17,326 nt of DNA from DATIRA01 sp964553405 (GCA_964553405.1 CAZKLS010000058.1:1-17326), one strand, 5' to 3'. Shown: positions 1-8,308, counted from the stretch's first letter. Program-made: numbers and translations. Notes: generated by a model not told the origin, from the letters alone.

Positions 1-1220
1 GTGCAGCTGGTGATCGCCGCGATGATCACCGCGCCATCCGGCATCTGGCCGGGCTTGAGCTCCCAGTGGCCGGCGATGCCGCGCGCAGCGAGCTCGCTGG
101 TCGCAACGCGTGCATGCGGGTTGGACGGGCCGGCCAGGTTCCGCACCACGTCCGACAGGTCGAAGCGCAGCACGCGATCGTACTCCGCGCCCGCCAGGCT
201 GTCGGCCCACAGGCCCGCGGTCTTCGCATAGTTCTCGACCAGTTCGACCTGCGACTCCTCGCGGCCCGTGAGCCGCAGGTACTCGAGGGTCTGCGGGTCG
301 ATGAAGAACAGCGCCGCCGTGGCGCCGTATTCCGGGGCCATGTTCGAGATCGTCGCGCGGTCGCCGAGCGTCAGCGACGCGGCGCCCGGGCCGTAGAACT
401 CCAGGTAGGCGCCGACGACCCGGGACTTGCGCAGGAACTCCGTCAGCGCGAGCACGATGTCGGTGGCGGTGATTCCGGGCTGCCGCTCGCCCGTCAGCTC
501 GACGCCGACGATCTCGGGCAGCCGCATCCAGGATGCGCGTCCGAGCATCACGCTCTCCGCCTCGAGGCCGCCGACGCCGACGGCGATCACGCCGAGCGCG
601 TCCACGTGCGGCGTGTGGCTGTCCGTGCCGACACAGGTGTCGGGGAACGCCACGCCGTCGCGGACCTGGATCACCGGCGACATCTTCTCCAGGTTGATCT
701 GGTGCATGATGCCGTTGCCGGCCGGGATCACGTCGACGTTGTCGAAGGCGCGTTTGGTCCAGTCGATGAAGTCGAAGCGGTCCTCGTTGCGACGTTCCTC
801 GATCGCGCGGTTCTTCGCGAAGGCGTCGGGGTCGTCGCCGCCGCATTCGACGGCCAGCGAGTGATCCACAATCAGCTGCACCGGCACGACCGGGTTCACC
901 TCGGCGGGGTCGCCGCCCTGGGCCGCGATGGCGTCCCGCAGGCCGGCGAGATCCACCAGCGCCGTCTGGCCGAGGATGTCGTGACAGACCACGCGGGCCG
1001 GGAACCAGGGGAAATCCCGCTCGCGCTTGCGCTCGACGATCTGTGCGAGGCACTCGTCGAGCAGCGCCGGCTCGCAGCGACGCACCAGGTTCTCGGCGTG
1101 CACGCGGGCGGTGTACGGCAGCCGGTCCCAGGCCCCGGGCCGCATCGATTCGACCGCGGCGCGCGCATCGAAGTAGTCGAGCCGCGATCCCGGCAGCCGC
1201 TTGCGGTAAGCGTCGTTCAC
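1..1220 (-). CDS. acnD: Fe/S-dependent 2-methylisocitrate dehydratase AcnD, N-terminal 406 residues (cut by window edge)
   Basis: This is an aconitase-superfamily enzyme. In the 2-methylcitrate cycle AcnD dehydrates 2-methylcitrate in the cytosol to a 2-methylaconitate isomer, usually with PrpF as isomerase. The product starts MNDAYRKRLPGS and contains LPYTARVHAENLVRRC, the substrate-site DSHTPH near residue 200, and GVELTGERQPGITATDIVLALTEFLR. The DSHTPHVDALGV variant (rather than the DSHTTM of AcnA) and the opening residues are typical of AcnD. The start is a GTG at 1220-1218 that overlaps the prpC stop (TGA, 1219-1217) by four bases, so translation is probably coupled; no clear Shine-Dalgarno is visible. 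The family is about 865 residues long, so roughly half is here. The last complete residue is the Cys of AAITSC, normally the first [4Fe-4S] ligand; the other two ligands lie outside. A prpF gene would be expected next, beyond the window. Confidence 0.95.
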   Translation of the reverse strand, partial: MNDAYRKRLPGSRLDYFDARAAVESMRPGAWDRLPYTARVHAENLVRRCEPALLDECLAQIVERKRERDFPWFPARVVCHDILGQTALVDLAGLRDAIAAQGGDPAEVNPVVPVQLIVDHSLAVECGGDDPDAFAKNRAIEERRNEDRFDFIDWTKRAFDNVDVIPAGNGIMHQINLEKMSPVIQVRDGVAFPDTCVGTDSHTPHVDALGVIAVGVGGLEAESVMLGRASWMRLPEIVGVELTGERQPGITATDIVLALTEFLRKSRVVGAYLEFYGPGAASLTLGDRATISNMAPEYGATAALFFIDPQTLEYLRLTGREESQVELVENYAKTAGLWADSLAGAEYDRVLRFDLSDVVRNLAGPSNPHARVATSELAARGIAGHWELKPGQMPDGAVIIAAITSC

Positions 1221-2374
1221 TTACGCTTCGCGATCGGCACGAACTTGCGGTCCTCGGGGCCGGTGTAGTTCGCGCTCGGCCGGATGATCTTGCCGTCGAT
1301 GCGCTGCTCGATCACGTGCGCGCTCCAGCCGCTGGTCCGCGAGATCACGAACAGCGGCGTGAACATCGCGGTCGGCACGCCCATCATGTGGTAGGAGACG
1401 GCCGAGAACCAGTCGAGGTTCGGGAACATCTTCTTGATGTCCCACATCACCGACTCGAGCCGCTCGGCGATCCGGAACATCTTCATGTCGCCGGCTTCGG
1501 TGGAGAGCTTCTTCGCGACGCTCTTGATGACCTCGTTGCGCGGGTCGCCGATCGTGTAGACCGGGTGACCGAAGCCGATGACGACCTCCTTGTTCCCGAC
1601 TCGCCGGCGGATGTCCGCCTCCGCCTCGTCCGGGGTCTCGTAGCGCTTCTGCACCTCGAAAGCGACCTCGTTCGCGCCGCCGTGCTTCGGGCCGCGCAGC
1701 GCGCCGATCGCGCCGGTGATGCACGAGTACATGTCCGAGCCGGTACCGGCGATGACCCGGGCGGTGAACGTCGAGGCGTTGAACTCGTGCTCCGCGTACA
1801 GATTGAGCGAGATGTTCATCGCCTTGACCCAGCTCTCCGGCGGCGGCCGGCGATGCAGCAGGTGCAGGAAGTGACCGCCGATCGTCTCGTCGTCGGTCTC
1901 GACGTGGATGCGCACGCCCGAGTGACTGTAGTGATACCAGTAGGCGAGCATCGAGCCGAGGCTGGCCATCAAGCGGTCGGCGATGTCCCGGGCACCGGCG
2001 ATGTTGTGGTCTTCCTTCTCCGGCAGCGCACAGCCCAGCACCGAGACGCCGGTGCGCAGCACGTCCATCGGGTGGCTCGCGGCAGGCAGCGCCTCGAGCG
2101 CGGCACGGACCGGAACCGGCAGGCCGCGCAGGCTCTTCAGCTTGATCTTGTAGCCCGCCAGCTCCGCCTTGCCCGGCAGCTTGCCGTGCACCAGCAGGTA
2201 GGCCACTTCCTCGAATTCGCAGGCTTCGGCGAGATCGAGGATGTCGTAGCCCCTGTAGTGCAGGTCGTTGCCACTGCGCCCGACGGTGCAGAGCGCGGTG
2301 TTGCCGGCGGCGACGCCGGACAGGGCGACGGATTTCTTCGGCTTGAAGCCGGGTGCGGGAGTATCGCTGCTCAT
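1217..2374 (-). CDS. prpC: 2-methylcitrate synthase PrpC
   Basis: This 385-residue citrate-synthase-family enzyme condenses propionyl-CoA with oxaloacetate to 2-methylcitrate in the cytosol. All three catalytic positions of the family are visible: His in GPKHGGANE (about residue 230), His in GFGHPVYTIGDPRNE (about 269) and Asp in LDWFSAVSYHMMGVP (about 320). FTPLFVISRTSGWSAHVIEQR is the usual C-terminal CoA/substrate region. The length and the prpB-prpC-acnD order favour PrpC over GltA. The frame is open back to 2419, but the ATG at 2374 is preferred: it has an AGGAG at 2388-2384 with a 9-base spacer and begins MSSDTPAPGF, whereas the upstream extension would run into prpB. The gap to prpB is 41 bp, and the stop overlaps the acnD GTG by 4 bp. 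Some PrpC enzymes also use acetyl-CoA, which the sequence cannot settle. Confidence 0.95.
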   Translation of the reverse strand: MSSDTPAPGFKPKKSVALSGVAAGNTALCTVGRSGNDLHYRGYDILDLAEACEFEEVAYLLVHGKLPGKAELAGYKIKLKSLRGLPVPVRAALEALPAASHPMDVLRTGVSVLGCALPEKEDHNIAGARDIADRLMASLGSMLAYWYHYSHSGVRIHVETDDETIGGHFLHLLHRRPPPESWVKAMNISLNLYAEHEFNASTFTARVIAGTGSDMYSCITGAIGALRGPKHGGANEVAFEVQKRYETPDEAEADIRRRVGNKEVVIGFGHPVYTIGDPRNEVIKSVAKKLSTEAGDMKMFRIAERLESVMWDIKKMFPNLDWFSAVSYHMMGVPTAMFTPLFVISRTSGWSAHVIEQRIDGKIIRPSANYTGPEDRKFVPIAKRK

Positions 2375-2383
2375 CGTGGCTCG

Positions 2384-2388
2384 CTCCT
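2384..2388 (-). promoter_or_regulatory. Ribosome binding site of prpC
   Basis: The minus strand reads AGGAG at 2388-2384, nine bases before the ATG at 2374. It decides the prpC start against an upstream in-frame start at 2419. Confidence 0.75.
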
Positions 2389-2415
2389 GTCGTGGTGTGC
2401 TGGGTGCACGGGGCG

Positions 2416-3309
2416 TCACTTCTCGCCGCCCTCGCGCCTGAAGAGCTCGTCGAGCTTGCGTTCGTAGTCGTGATAACCGAGCACGTCGTAGAGTTCGGTG
2501 CGCGGCTGCATCATGTCGACGACGCTGCGCTGCGTGCCTTCGTTGCGGATCGCGCCGTACACCGTTTCGGCGGCCTTCGACATGGCGCGGAAGGCGGACA
2601 GCGGGTACAGCACCAGCTGCACGCCGACGGTCGCCAGCTCGGCCACCGTGAACAACGGCGTCTTGCCGAACTCGGTGATGTTGGCGAGCACCGGCACCTT
2701 CACGACGCTGGTGAACTGCGCGTACTCGTCGAGCTTGTTGAGCGCCTCGGCGAATATCATGTCGGCGCCGGCCTCGACGTAGGCGCAGGCCCGGTCAATG
2801 GCCGCCTGCTGTCCCTCGACCGCGTGCGCGTCGGTGCGCGCCATGATCACGAACTGGCCGTCCGTCCGCCCGTCCACGGCGGCCTTTATCCGGTCCACCA
2901 TCTCGTCGCAGCCGACCAGCGCCTTGCCGGGGCGGTGGCCGCAGCGCTTGGCCTGCACCTGGTCCTCCAGGTGGCAGCCGGCGGCGCCGGAGCGGACCAG
3001 GTCCGCGATGGTGCGGGAGATGTTGAACGCAGCGCCCCAGCCGGTGTCCGCGTCCACCAGCAGCGGCAGCTCGCTGGCCGAGGCGATCCGGCGCACGTCC
3101 TCGCAGACGTCGTTGAGACTGGTGATGCCGAGGTCCGGCAGGCCGAACGAGGCGTTCGCGACGCCGGCGCCCGACAGGTAGATCGCGCGAAAGCCGGCCC
3201 GTTCGGCGAGCAGCGCGCTGAACGCGTTGACGGTGCCGACCACCTGCAGCGGTCTTTCCTGGGCCAGGGCAGCCCGGAAACGGGCACCGGCGGACGTCGG
3301 AGTGGTCAT
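2416..3309 (-). CDS. prpB: 2-methylisocitrate lyase PrpB
   Basis: PrpB cleaves 2-methylisocitrate to pyruvate and succinate, the last step of the methylcitrate cycle. The 297-residue protein belongs to the isocitrate lyase/PEP mutase superfamily. Visible elements are SGAG near residues 46-49, the Mg-binding VDADTGWG (Asp86 and Asp88), HLEDQ (Glu115) and the catalytic loop KRCGH with Cys123. The C-terminal part LYPLSAFRAMSKAAETVY and YDVLGYHDYERKLDELF is typical of PrpB rather than AceA, as is the length, which is well short of isocitrate lyase. The start is taken as the ATG at 3309 (MTTPTSAGARFRAAL). The frame is open 12 codons further, but that extension is unlike the family. It is the first methylcitrate gene of the set, 84 bp after cysNC and 41 bp before prpC. 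No PrpR-type regulator is in the window. Confidence 0.95.
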   Translation of the reverse strand: MTTPTSAGARFRAALAQERPLQVVGTVNAFSALLAERAGFRAIYLSGAGVANASFGLPDLGITSLNDVCEDVRRIASASELPLLVDADTGWGAAFNISRTIADLVRSGAAGCHLEDQVQAKRCGHRPGKALVGCDEMVDRIKAAVDGRTDGQFVIMARTDAHAVEGQQAAIDRACAYVEAGADMIFAEALNKLDEYAQFTSVVKVPVLANITEFGKTPLFTVAELATVGVQLVLYPLSAFRAMSKAAETVYGAIRNEGTQRSVVDMMQPRTELYDVLGYHDYERKLDELFRREGGEK

Positions 3310-3347
3310 CGGCGGCTCTGCTCGCGGCGCAACAGAAGGGACCACGG

Positions 3348-3353
3348 ATCATA
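3348..3353 (-). promoter_or_regulatory. Possible -10 element upstream of prpB
   Basis: In the 84-bp gap between cysNC and prpB the minus strand reads TATGAT at 3353-3348, five of six matches to TATAAT and 38 bases before the prpB ATG. No good -35 is seen at 16-18 bases. It may be a weak or activator-dependent promoter, or chance. If it is inactive, prpB is read through from cysNC. Confidence 0.3.
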
Positions 3354-3393
3354 GCGCAGAAGGTCGCCGCCGCACCCTGCGCCTTTGGGAGGG

Positions 3394-5304
3394 TCAGCCC
3401 GTCGGCCCGAGCTTCCCGGCGTCCCGCAGCTGCTCCACGATCCGCGCCGCCGACTCCTCGGGACTGCTGCGGGTCGTGTCGAGGTAGATCTCAGGCTTTT
3501 CCGGCGGCTCGTACGGCGAGTCGATGCCCGTGAAGTTCTTGAGCTCGCCGCGCCGTGCCTTGGCGTAGAGGCCCTTCACATCGCGTTTCTCGGCTTCAGC
3601 CAGCGGCGTGTCGACGTGGATCTCGTAGAAATCACCGAAATCGAACAGGGACCGCGCCATGCGCCGCTCCGCCCGGAACGGTGAGATGAAAGACACCATG
3701 ACGATGAGCCCGGCGTCCGTCATGAGCTTCGCGACCTCCGCCACGCGCCGGATGTTCTCGACCCGGTCGGTGTCCGTGAAACCCAGGTCGCGGTTAAGGC
3801 CGTGACGAACGTTGTCACCGTCGAGGAGGTACGTATGCCGGCCGATGGCATGCAGCTGCTTCTCGACCAGGTTCGCGATGGTGGATTTGCCGGCGCCAGA
3901 GAGACCGGTGAACCAGAGCACGCAGGGCTTCTGGCCCTTCAGCTCGGCGCGCGCTGCCTTGTTGACGTCCAGCGCCTGCCAGTGGATGTTCTGCGAACGT
4001 CGCAGCGCGAAGTGGATCAGGCCCGCTCCCACCGTTGCATTCGACAGACGATCGATGAGGATGAAGCCGCCGGTGTCGCGGTTCTCCGTGTAGGGATCGA
4101 AGGCGACGGGCTGGTCCGTCGACACGTTGCACACGCCGATCTCGTTCAGCGTCAGCTTCTTGGCGGCAAGATGCTCGAGCGTATTGACGTTGACCTTGTA
4201 CTTGGGCTCGGTGATCGTCGCCGTCACCTGCTTGGTGCCGATCTTCATCCAGTAGGGGCGACCCGGCAGCAGCGGCTCGTCCGACATCCAGATGATCGTG
4301 GTCTCGAACTGGTCGGCGGATCCCGCCGGCGAGCTCGCAGGGCACAGAACGTCACCACGGCTCACGTCGATCTCGTCCTCGAGCGTCAGCGTCACCGACT
4401 GCCCGGCGATCGCCCGCTCGAGGTCGCCACCCATGGTCACGATGCGTGCCACGCGGCTCTCCCGCCCCGAGGGCAGGACGCGCAGACGGTCACCGGGGCT
4501 CACGCTGCCGCTCACCACCGTACCGGCGAAGCCACGGAAGTCGAGGTTCGGGCGGTTCACCCACTGCACGGGCATGCGGAACGGATGGTGCTGCAGCGAG
4601 GCTTCGACATCCACCGTTTCGAGGTAGCCCATCAGCGTGGGCCCGTGATACCAGGGCGTGTGCTCGCTCGGTTCCGTCACGTTGTCGCCGCGCAGGCCCG
4701 ACACGGGTATCGCGACGATGTCGTTGAGCCCGATCTGCCGCGCGAAGTCGCGGTACTCGTCAACGATGGTGTTGAAAATCTCCTCGGAGTAGTCGACGAG
4801 GTCCATCTTGTTGACGGCCAGCACGACCTTGCGGATGCCGAGCAGCGACACGATGTAGCTGTGGCGACGCGTCTGGGTGAGGACGCCCTTGCGCGCGTCG
4901 ATCAGGATCACCGCGAGCTCCGCCGTGGAGGCGCCAGTCACCATGTTGCGCGTGTATTGCTCGTGCCCCGGCGTATCCGCGACGATGAACTTGCGCCTGT
5001 CCGTGGAGAAGAAGCGGTAGGCGACATCGATCGTGATGCCCTGCTCGCGCTCCGCGGCGAGCCCGTCCACCAGCAGCGCGAAATCGATCTCGCCGCCCTG
5101 GGTACCGACTTTCTTCGAGTCCGCCTCGAGCGCGGCGAGCTGGTCCTCGAAAATCATCTTCGAGTCGTAGAGCAGGCGCCCGATCAAGGTCGACTTACCA
5201 TCGTCCACGCTGCCGCAGGTGATGAACCGGAGCAGGCTCTTGTGCTCGTGCGCCTTGAGATAGGCGAGGATGTCCTGGCCGATGAGGTCGGATACATGTG
5301 CCAT
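3394..5304 (-). CDS. cysNC: Bifunctional sulfate adenylyltransferase large subunit / adenylylsulfate kinase CysNC
   Basis: This is a 636-residue fusion. The N-terminal GTPase half (CysN) works with CysD to make adenylylsulfate (APS) from ATP and sulfate, driven by GTP hydrolysis. The C-terminal half (CysC) phosphorylates APS to PAPS. GTPase motifs are GSVDDGKS (31-38), DTPGHEQYTRNM and NKMD, followed by EF-Tu-like beta domains. After about residue 440 the APS kinase follows, with P-loop GLSGAGKS (near 465), DGDNVRHGLNRDLGF, ENIRRVAEVAKL and FISPFRAERRMAR. Both halves look intact. The ATG at 5304 shares its A with the cysD stop (TGATG) and has a full AGGAGG ten bases upstream; the open frame continues 53 codons further inside cysD but is not family-like. 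In E. coli CysN and CysC are separate; the fusion is common in other proteobacteria. PAPS serves assimilation or sulfotransferases, and no PAPS reductase is in view. Confidence 0.96.
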   Translation of the reverse strand: MAHVSDLIGQDILAYLKAHEHKSLLRFITCGSVDDGKSTLIGRLLYDSKMIFEDQLAALEADSKKVGTQGGEIDFALLVDGLAAEREQGITIDVAYRFFSTDRRKFIVADTPGHEQYTRNMVTGASTAELAVILIDARKGVLTQTRRHSYIVSLLGIRKVVLAVNKMDLVDYSEEIFNTIVDEYRDFARQIGLNDIVAIPVSGLRGDNVTEPSEHTPWYHGPTLMGYLETVDVEASLQHHPFRMPVQWVNRPNLDFRGFAGTVVSGSVSPGDRLRVLPSGRESRVARIVTMGGDLERAIAGQSVTLTLEDEIDVSRGDVLCPASSPAGSADQFETTIIWMSDEPLLPGRPYWMKIGTKQVTATITEPKYKVNVNTLEHLAAKKLTLNEIGVCNVSTDQPVAFDPYTENRDTGGFILIDRLSNATVGAGLIHFALRRSQNIHWQALDVNKAARAELKGQKPCVLWFTGLSGAGKSTIANLVEKQLHAIGRHTYLLDGDNVRHGLNRDLGFTDTDRVENIRRVAEVAKLMTDAGLIVMVSFISPFRAERRMARSLFDFGDFYEIHVDTPLAEAEKRDVKGLYAKARRGELKNFTGIDSPYEPPEKPEIYLDTTRSSPEESAARIVEQLRDAGKLGPTG

Positions 5305-6236
5305 CAGAAGTACCCCTCCTGCTTCTTCTTCTCCATCGACGCGGCCTGGTCGTGGTCGATCACGCGGCCCTGCCGTTCGGAGCTGGTCGTGAGCAGCATC
5401 TCCTGGATGATGGCCGGCAGCGTGTCGGCCTCGCTCTCGACGGCACCCGTGAGCGGATAGCAACCCAGCGTGCGGAAACGCACCTTCTTCATCATGGGCT
5501 TCTCGCCCGGGTAGAGCGGCATGCGCTCGTCGTCCACCATGATCAGCGTGCCGTCGCGCTCGACCACCGGCCGCTCGGCGGAGAAATACAGCGGCACGAT
5601 CGGGATGTCGTGCAGGTAGATGTACTGCCAGATATCGAGCTCCGTCCAGTTCGACATCGGGAACACGCGGATGGTCTCGCCCTTGTGCTTGCGGGCGTTG
5701 TATAGGCTCCAGAGCTCCGGCCGCTGGTTCTTCGGGTCCCAGCGGTGCTGCGCGGAGCGGAAGGAGAAGATGCGCTCCTTGGCGCGGCTCTTCTCCTCGT
5801 CACGCCTGGCGCCGCCGAAGGCCGCGTCGAAACCGTACTGGTCGAGGGCCTGTTTCAAGGCCTGGGTCTTCATCACGTCGGTATGGATGGCGGAACCGTG
5901 CGTGAAGGGATTGATGCCCTGCTCGAGTCCTTCGGGATTCGTGTAGACCAGCAGCTCGAAGCCATGCTCCTTCACCATGCGCTCGCGGAACGCGTACATG
6001 TCGCGGAACTTCCACTTCGTGTCGACGTGCAGCAGCGGGAAGGGAAGCTTCGCCGGATAGAAGGCCTTGAGCGCGAGGTACAGCATCACGGCGCTGTCCT
6101 TGCCGATCGAGTACAGCATCACGGGCCGGGCGCACTCGGCCACGACCTCGCGCATGATCTGGATGCTCTCGGCCTCGAGGCGCTCGAGGTGCGTGAGCGC
6201 GGCCGGGTGCAGGTTCAATTCGTCGTTCGCGTTCAT
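5304..6236 (-). CDS. cysD: Sulfate adenylyltransferase small subunit CysD
   Basis: CysD is the catalytic ATP-pyrophosphatase subunit that joins AMP from ATP to sulfate, in complex with CysN, in the cytosol. The 310-residue product belongs to the PAPS reductase/ATP sulfurylase PP-loop family. Visible motifs are YSIGKDSAVMLYLALKAF (PP-loop SIGKDS, 43-48), LLHVDTKWKFRDMYAFRE, GGARRDEEKSRAKER, FPMSNWTELDIWQYI and RFRTLGCYPLTGAVESEA. The length matches the E. coli protein (302). The ATG at 6236 starts MNANDELNLH; no strong Shine-Dalgarno precedes it. It lies only 20 bp after the acuI-like stop and overlaps cysNC by one base, so it has no room for an ordinary promoter of its own and is probably co-transcribed with upstream genes, unless a promoter lies inside the acuI-like gene. 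Confidence 0.96.
   Translation of the reverse strand: MNANDELNLHPAALTHLERLEAESIQIMREVVAECARPVMLYSIGKDSAVMLYLALKAFYPAKLPFPLLHVDTKWKFRDMYAFRERMVKEHGFELLVYTNPEGLEQGINPFTHGSAIHTDVMKTQALKQALDQYGFDAAFGGARRDEEKSRAKERIFSFRSAQHRWDPKNQRPELWSLYNARKHKGETIRVFPMSNWTELDIWQYIYLHDIPIVPLYFSAERPVVERDGTLIMVDDERMPLYPGEKPMMKKVRFRTLGCYPLTGAVESEADTLPAIIQEMLLTTSSERQGRVIDHDQAASMEKKKQEGYF
5315..5320 (-). promoter_or_regulatory. Ribosome binding site of cysNC
   Basis: A perfect AGGAGG lies on the minus strand at 5320-5315 inside the 3' end of cysD, ten bases before the cysNC ATG. With the one-base TGATG overlap it fixes the start and points to translational coupling of the two subunits. Confidence 0.8.
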
Positions 6237-6256
6237 GCGTGGACTGGCAGATGCCC

Positions 6257-7246
6257 TCAGGAGATCTTCACAACGGTGCGACCGGTCACTTTGCCAGCCA
6301 CGTAGTCAGGAAATTGTGCCGGGAGTCCGGCAAAGTCGACGATCCGCGTGCAGGTGGCATCCAGCTGCGCGGGCTTCAGGTCCGTGCCGATGCGCCGCCA
6401 GACCTCGAGGCGTACCTCGCGCGGTGTCATCACGGAGTTGATCCCGAGCAGGTTCACGCCGCGCAGGATGAACGGCATCACCGTCGTCTCGAGCTTGTGG
6501 CTGGCCGCGAGCCCGACGCTCGCGATGTTGCCCCAGAAGTCCACGGTGCGCGTGAGCCAGGTGAGCACGTCGCCGCCGAGGTTGTCGACGGCGCCCGCCC
6601 AAAGCGCTTTTTCCAGCGGGCGCCTGCCGAGGTCGAGCTCCTGCCTGACCAGCACGCGGCTCGCACCGAGTTCACGCAGGTAGGACTCGGCCTCGCGCTT
6701 GCCGCTCAGGGCCACGACCTCGTAGCCGCGCCCGGCGAGCATGTTGATCGCGAGGCTGCCGACGCCGCCGGTGGCACCGGTGACGACGACAGGCCCGCCG
6801 CCCGGGGTCTGCCCGTTCTGCTCCATGCGATGAACCGCCAGTGCCGCGGTGAAGCCGGCCGTGCCGAGCTTCATCGCCGCGAGCGTGTCGATGCCTGCGG
6901 GCAGCGGGATCACCCAGTCGCCCTGCACTCGCGCGTATTCGGCATAGCCACCATCGTGGGTTTCACTCAGCCCGCAGCCGGTGACGACCACCTGGTCGCC
7001 GGGAGCGTAGCGCGAGTCGCTCGACTCCACGACTTCGCCCGCGAGATCGATACCGCCCACGAGAGGGAATCGCCGCAGGATCTGCCCGGCACCGGTGGCC
7101 GCCAGGGCGTCCTTGTAGTTGATCGTGGAGTAGTGCACGCGGATAACGACGTCACCGGCCGCGAGATCGTCCAGCGTGAGGTCCTCGAAGCGCGGCTCGA
7201 CGCCTGAATCGCTGCGGTGTATGCGCAGTGCGCGGAATCGTTTCAT
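6257..7246 (-). CDS. acuI: Acrylyl-CoA reductase (NADPH), AcuI/YhdH family MDR
   Basis: This is a 329-residue zinc-free medium-chain dehydrogenase/reductase of the AcuI/YhdH group, which reduces acryloyl-CoA to propionyl-CoA with NADPH and so removes a toxic electrophile. Family-specific stretches are STINYKDALAATGAGQILRRFPLVGGIDLAG (from residue 40), the Rossmann motif VVVTGATGGVGS (153-164), ALSGKREAESYLRELGASRVL, RRPLEKALWAGAVDNLGG and TTVMPFILRGVNLLGINSVMTP. These closely resemble E. coli YhdH as I recall it. The ATG at 7246 is chosen because it has AGGA about eight bases upstream (7258-7255) and gives the family N-terminus; an upstream frame extension to 7276 overlaps the preceding gene. 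Its product would feed the prpC-prpB-acnD genes on the same strand. The in vivo substrate is inferred from the family only. Confidence 0.88.
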   Translation of the reverse strand: MKRFRALRIHRSDSGVEPRFEDLTLDDLAAGDVVIRVHYSTINYKDALAATGAGQILRRFPLVGGIDLAGEVVESSDSRYAPGDQVVVTGCGLSETHDGGYAEYARVQGDWVIPLPAGIDTLAAMKLGTAGFTAALAVHRMEQNGQTPGGGPVVVTGATGGVGSLAINMLAGRGYEVVALSGKREAESYLRELGASRVLVRQELDLGRRPLEKALWAGAVDNLGGDVLTWLTRTVDFWGNIASVGLAASHKLETTVMPFILRGVNLLGINSVMTPREVRLEVWRRIGTDLKPAQLDATCTRIVDFAGLPAQFPDYVAGKVTGRTVVKIS

Positions 7247-7272
7247 GTCGGCAGTCCTGGTTTGGTCCGGTC

Positions 7273-8238
7273 TCACTGGCGATCGAGCCAGACCTCGAGG
7301 CCGGAGGTGTTGAGTCGAACGTCCTCGTCGAGCAGGGCGTGGCGGGCCTGTCGGTCCAGCCGGCAGCCGTGGTCGTCGAGGCGACGGTCGAGGTAGTCGA
7401 ACATCTCAGCCGCCAGCGCGGCAGCGCGGTTCGACGCCTGCGCGTGACGCCCGGCCATGCGGACGAACGCGTCGACCGACTCGTGGAGATCGCGGCCGAG
7501 CCGCTCGACGTCCGTGACCGGCCCGAAGTGGGTCTGCATCACGCGCTGCGGTCGATAGCCCAGCAGGCGATCCAGCGAGGCATGCATGGCGTCCGGGTCG
7601 AACTGCACCGGCGTCGTGGTCGGGATCATAAAGGCGCCGGCAGCGGTGTCGAACTCGTGGTAACAGATCCCGAAATTGTCGCCGCTGTAGATCTCGGTGT
7701 GGTCGAGGTCGACGATGCAGTGATGGTGCCGTGCATGCCCGGGCGTATGGATGAACTCGAACTCGCGCGTGCCCAGCTTGAGCCGCGTGCCGTCCTCGGT
7801 GACCAGCACCCGGTCGGCCGGGATCGGCTGCAGCTCACCGTAGAGTTGCCGAAAATTCTCCTCGCCATAGACCTCGATGGAGCCCGCGATCAGCCGGGCG
7901 GGGTCGATCATGTGGGGCGCGCCGCGAGGATGCAGCACGGCGCGTGCCGCCGGCAGAGCCTCCATGAGTTGCCCGGCACCTCCCGCGTGGTCGAGGTGAA
8001 CGTGGGTCAGGAAGACGTAGTCGACCTGCTCGCGACCGAGGCCGAGTTCCTCCAGCGCCCCGAGGAGCCGCGGTACGGCAAAAGCGGTGCCGGTATCCAC
8101 GAAGGCCGCGCGTCCGTTCTCGACGATGAGGTGGCTGGCGGCGTGCCCCGGCCGCACGTACAGGGTGTCTATCAGATGGACGCCGTTGCCGACGGGCACC
8201 GCCAGCGTCGAGGCGCCGTTGCCACTCGAGTCAATCAT
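7273..8238 (-). CDS. MBL-fold metallo-hydrolase
   Basis: This is a 321-residue metallo-beta-lactamase-fold hydrolase, probably cytosolic (no signal peptide). The metal-site motifs are complete: THVHLDHAGG (His79, His81, Asp83, His84), HTPGH (His168), YSGDNFG (Asp187) and MQTHFGP (His237). The N-terminal beta strands VHLIDTLYVRPGHAASHLIVENGRAAFVDTGTA and the C-terminal helical extension after about residue 240 resemble glyoxalase-II-like or thioesterase-like members that act on small (thio)esters. The substrate cannot be named. The ATG at 8238 has only a weak GGAG 13 bases upstream. The gene ends 26 bp before acuI and is probably the first gene of that run, so it may act on a related acyl thioester or a toxic intermediate; that is inference from context. 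Confidence 0.85.
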   Translation of the reverse strand: MIDSSGNGASTLAVPVGNGVHLIDTLYVRPGHAASHLIVENGRAAFVDTGTAFAVPRLLGALEELGLGREQVDYVFLTHVHLDHAGGAGQLMEALPAARAVLHPRGAPHMIDPARLIAGSIEVYGEENFRQLYGELQPIPADRVLVTEDGTRLKLGTREFEFIHTPGHARHHHCIVDLDHTEIYSGDNFGICYHEFDTAAGAFMIPTTTPVQFDPDAMHASLDRLLGYRPQRVMQTHFGPVTDVERLGRDLHESVDAFVRMAGRHAQASNRAAALAAEMFDYLDRRLDDHGCRLDRQARHALLDEDVRLNTSGLEVWLDRQ

Positions 8239-8308
8239 GTCGGACGGAGCGCTCCACGGCGTGAACAGGCTGAAGGCCTAGGTTGCGTCCTCGGGGGCCC
8301 CAAGACAA

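Noticed and set aside
3394..5463. An upstream start for cysNC at 5463, inside cysD.
   Set aside because: The extra 53 residues are a shadow of cysD and unlike CysN. The ATG at 5304 has a perfect AGGAGG and a TGATG overlap with the cysD stop.
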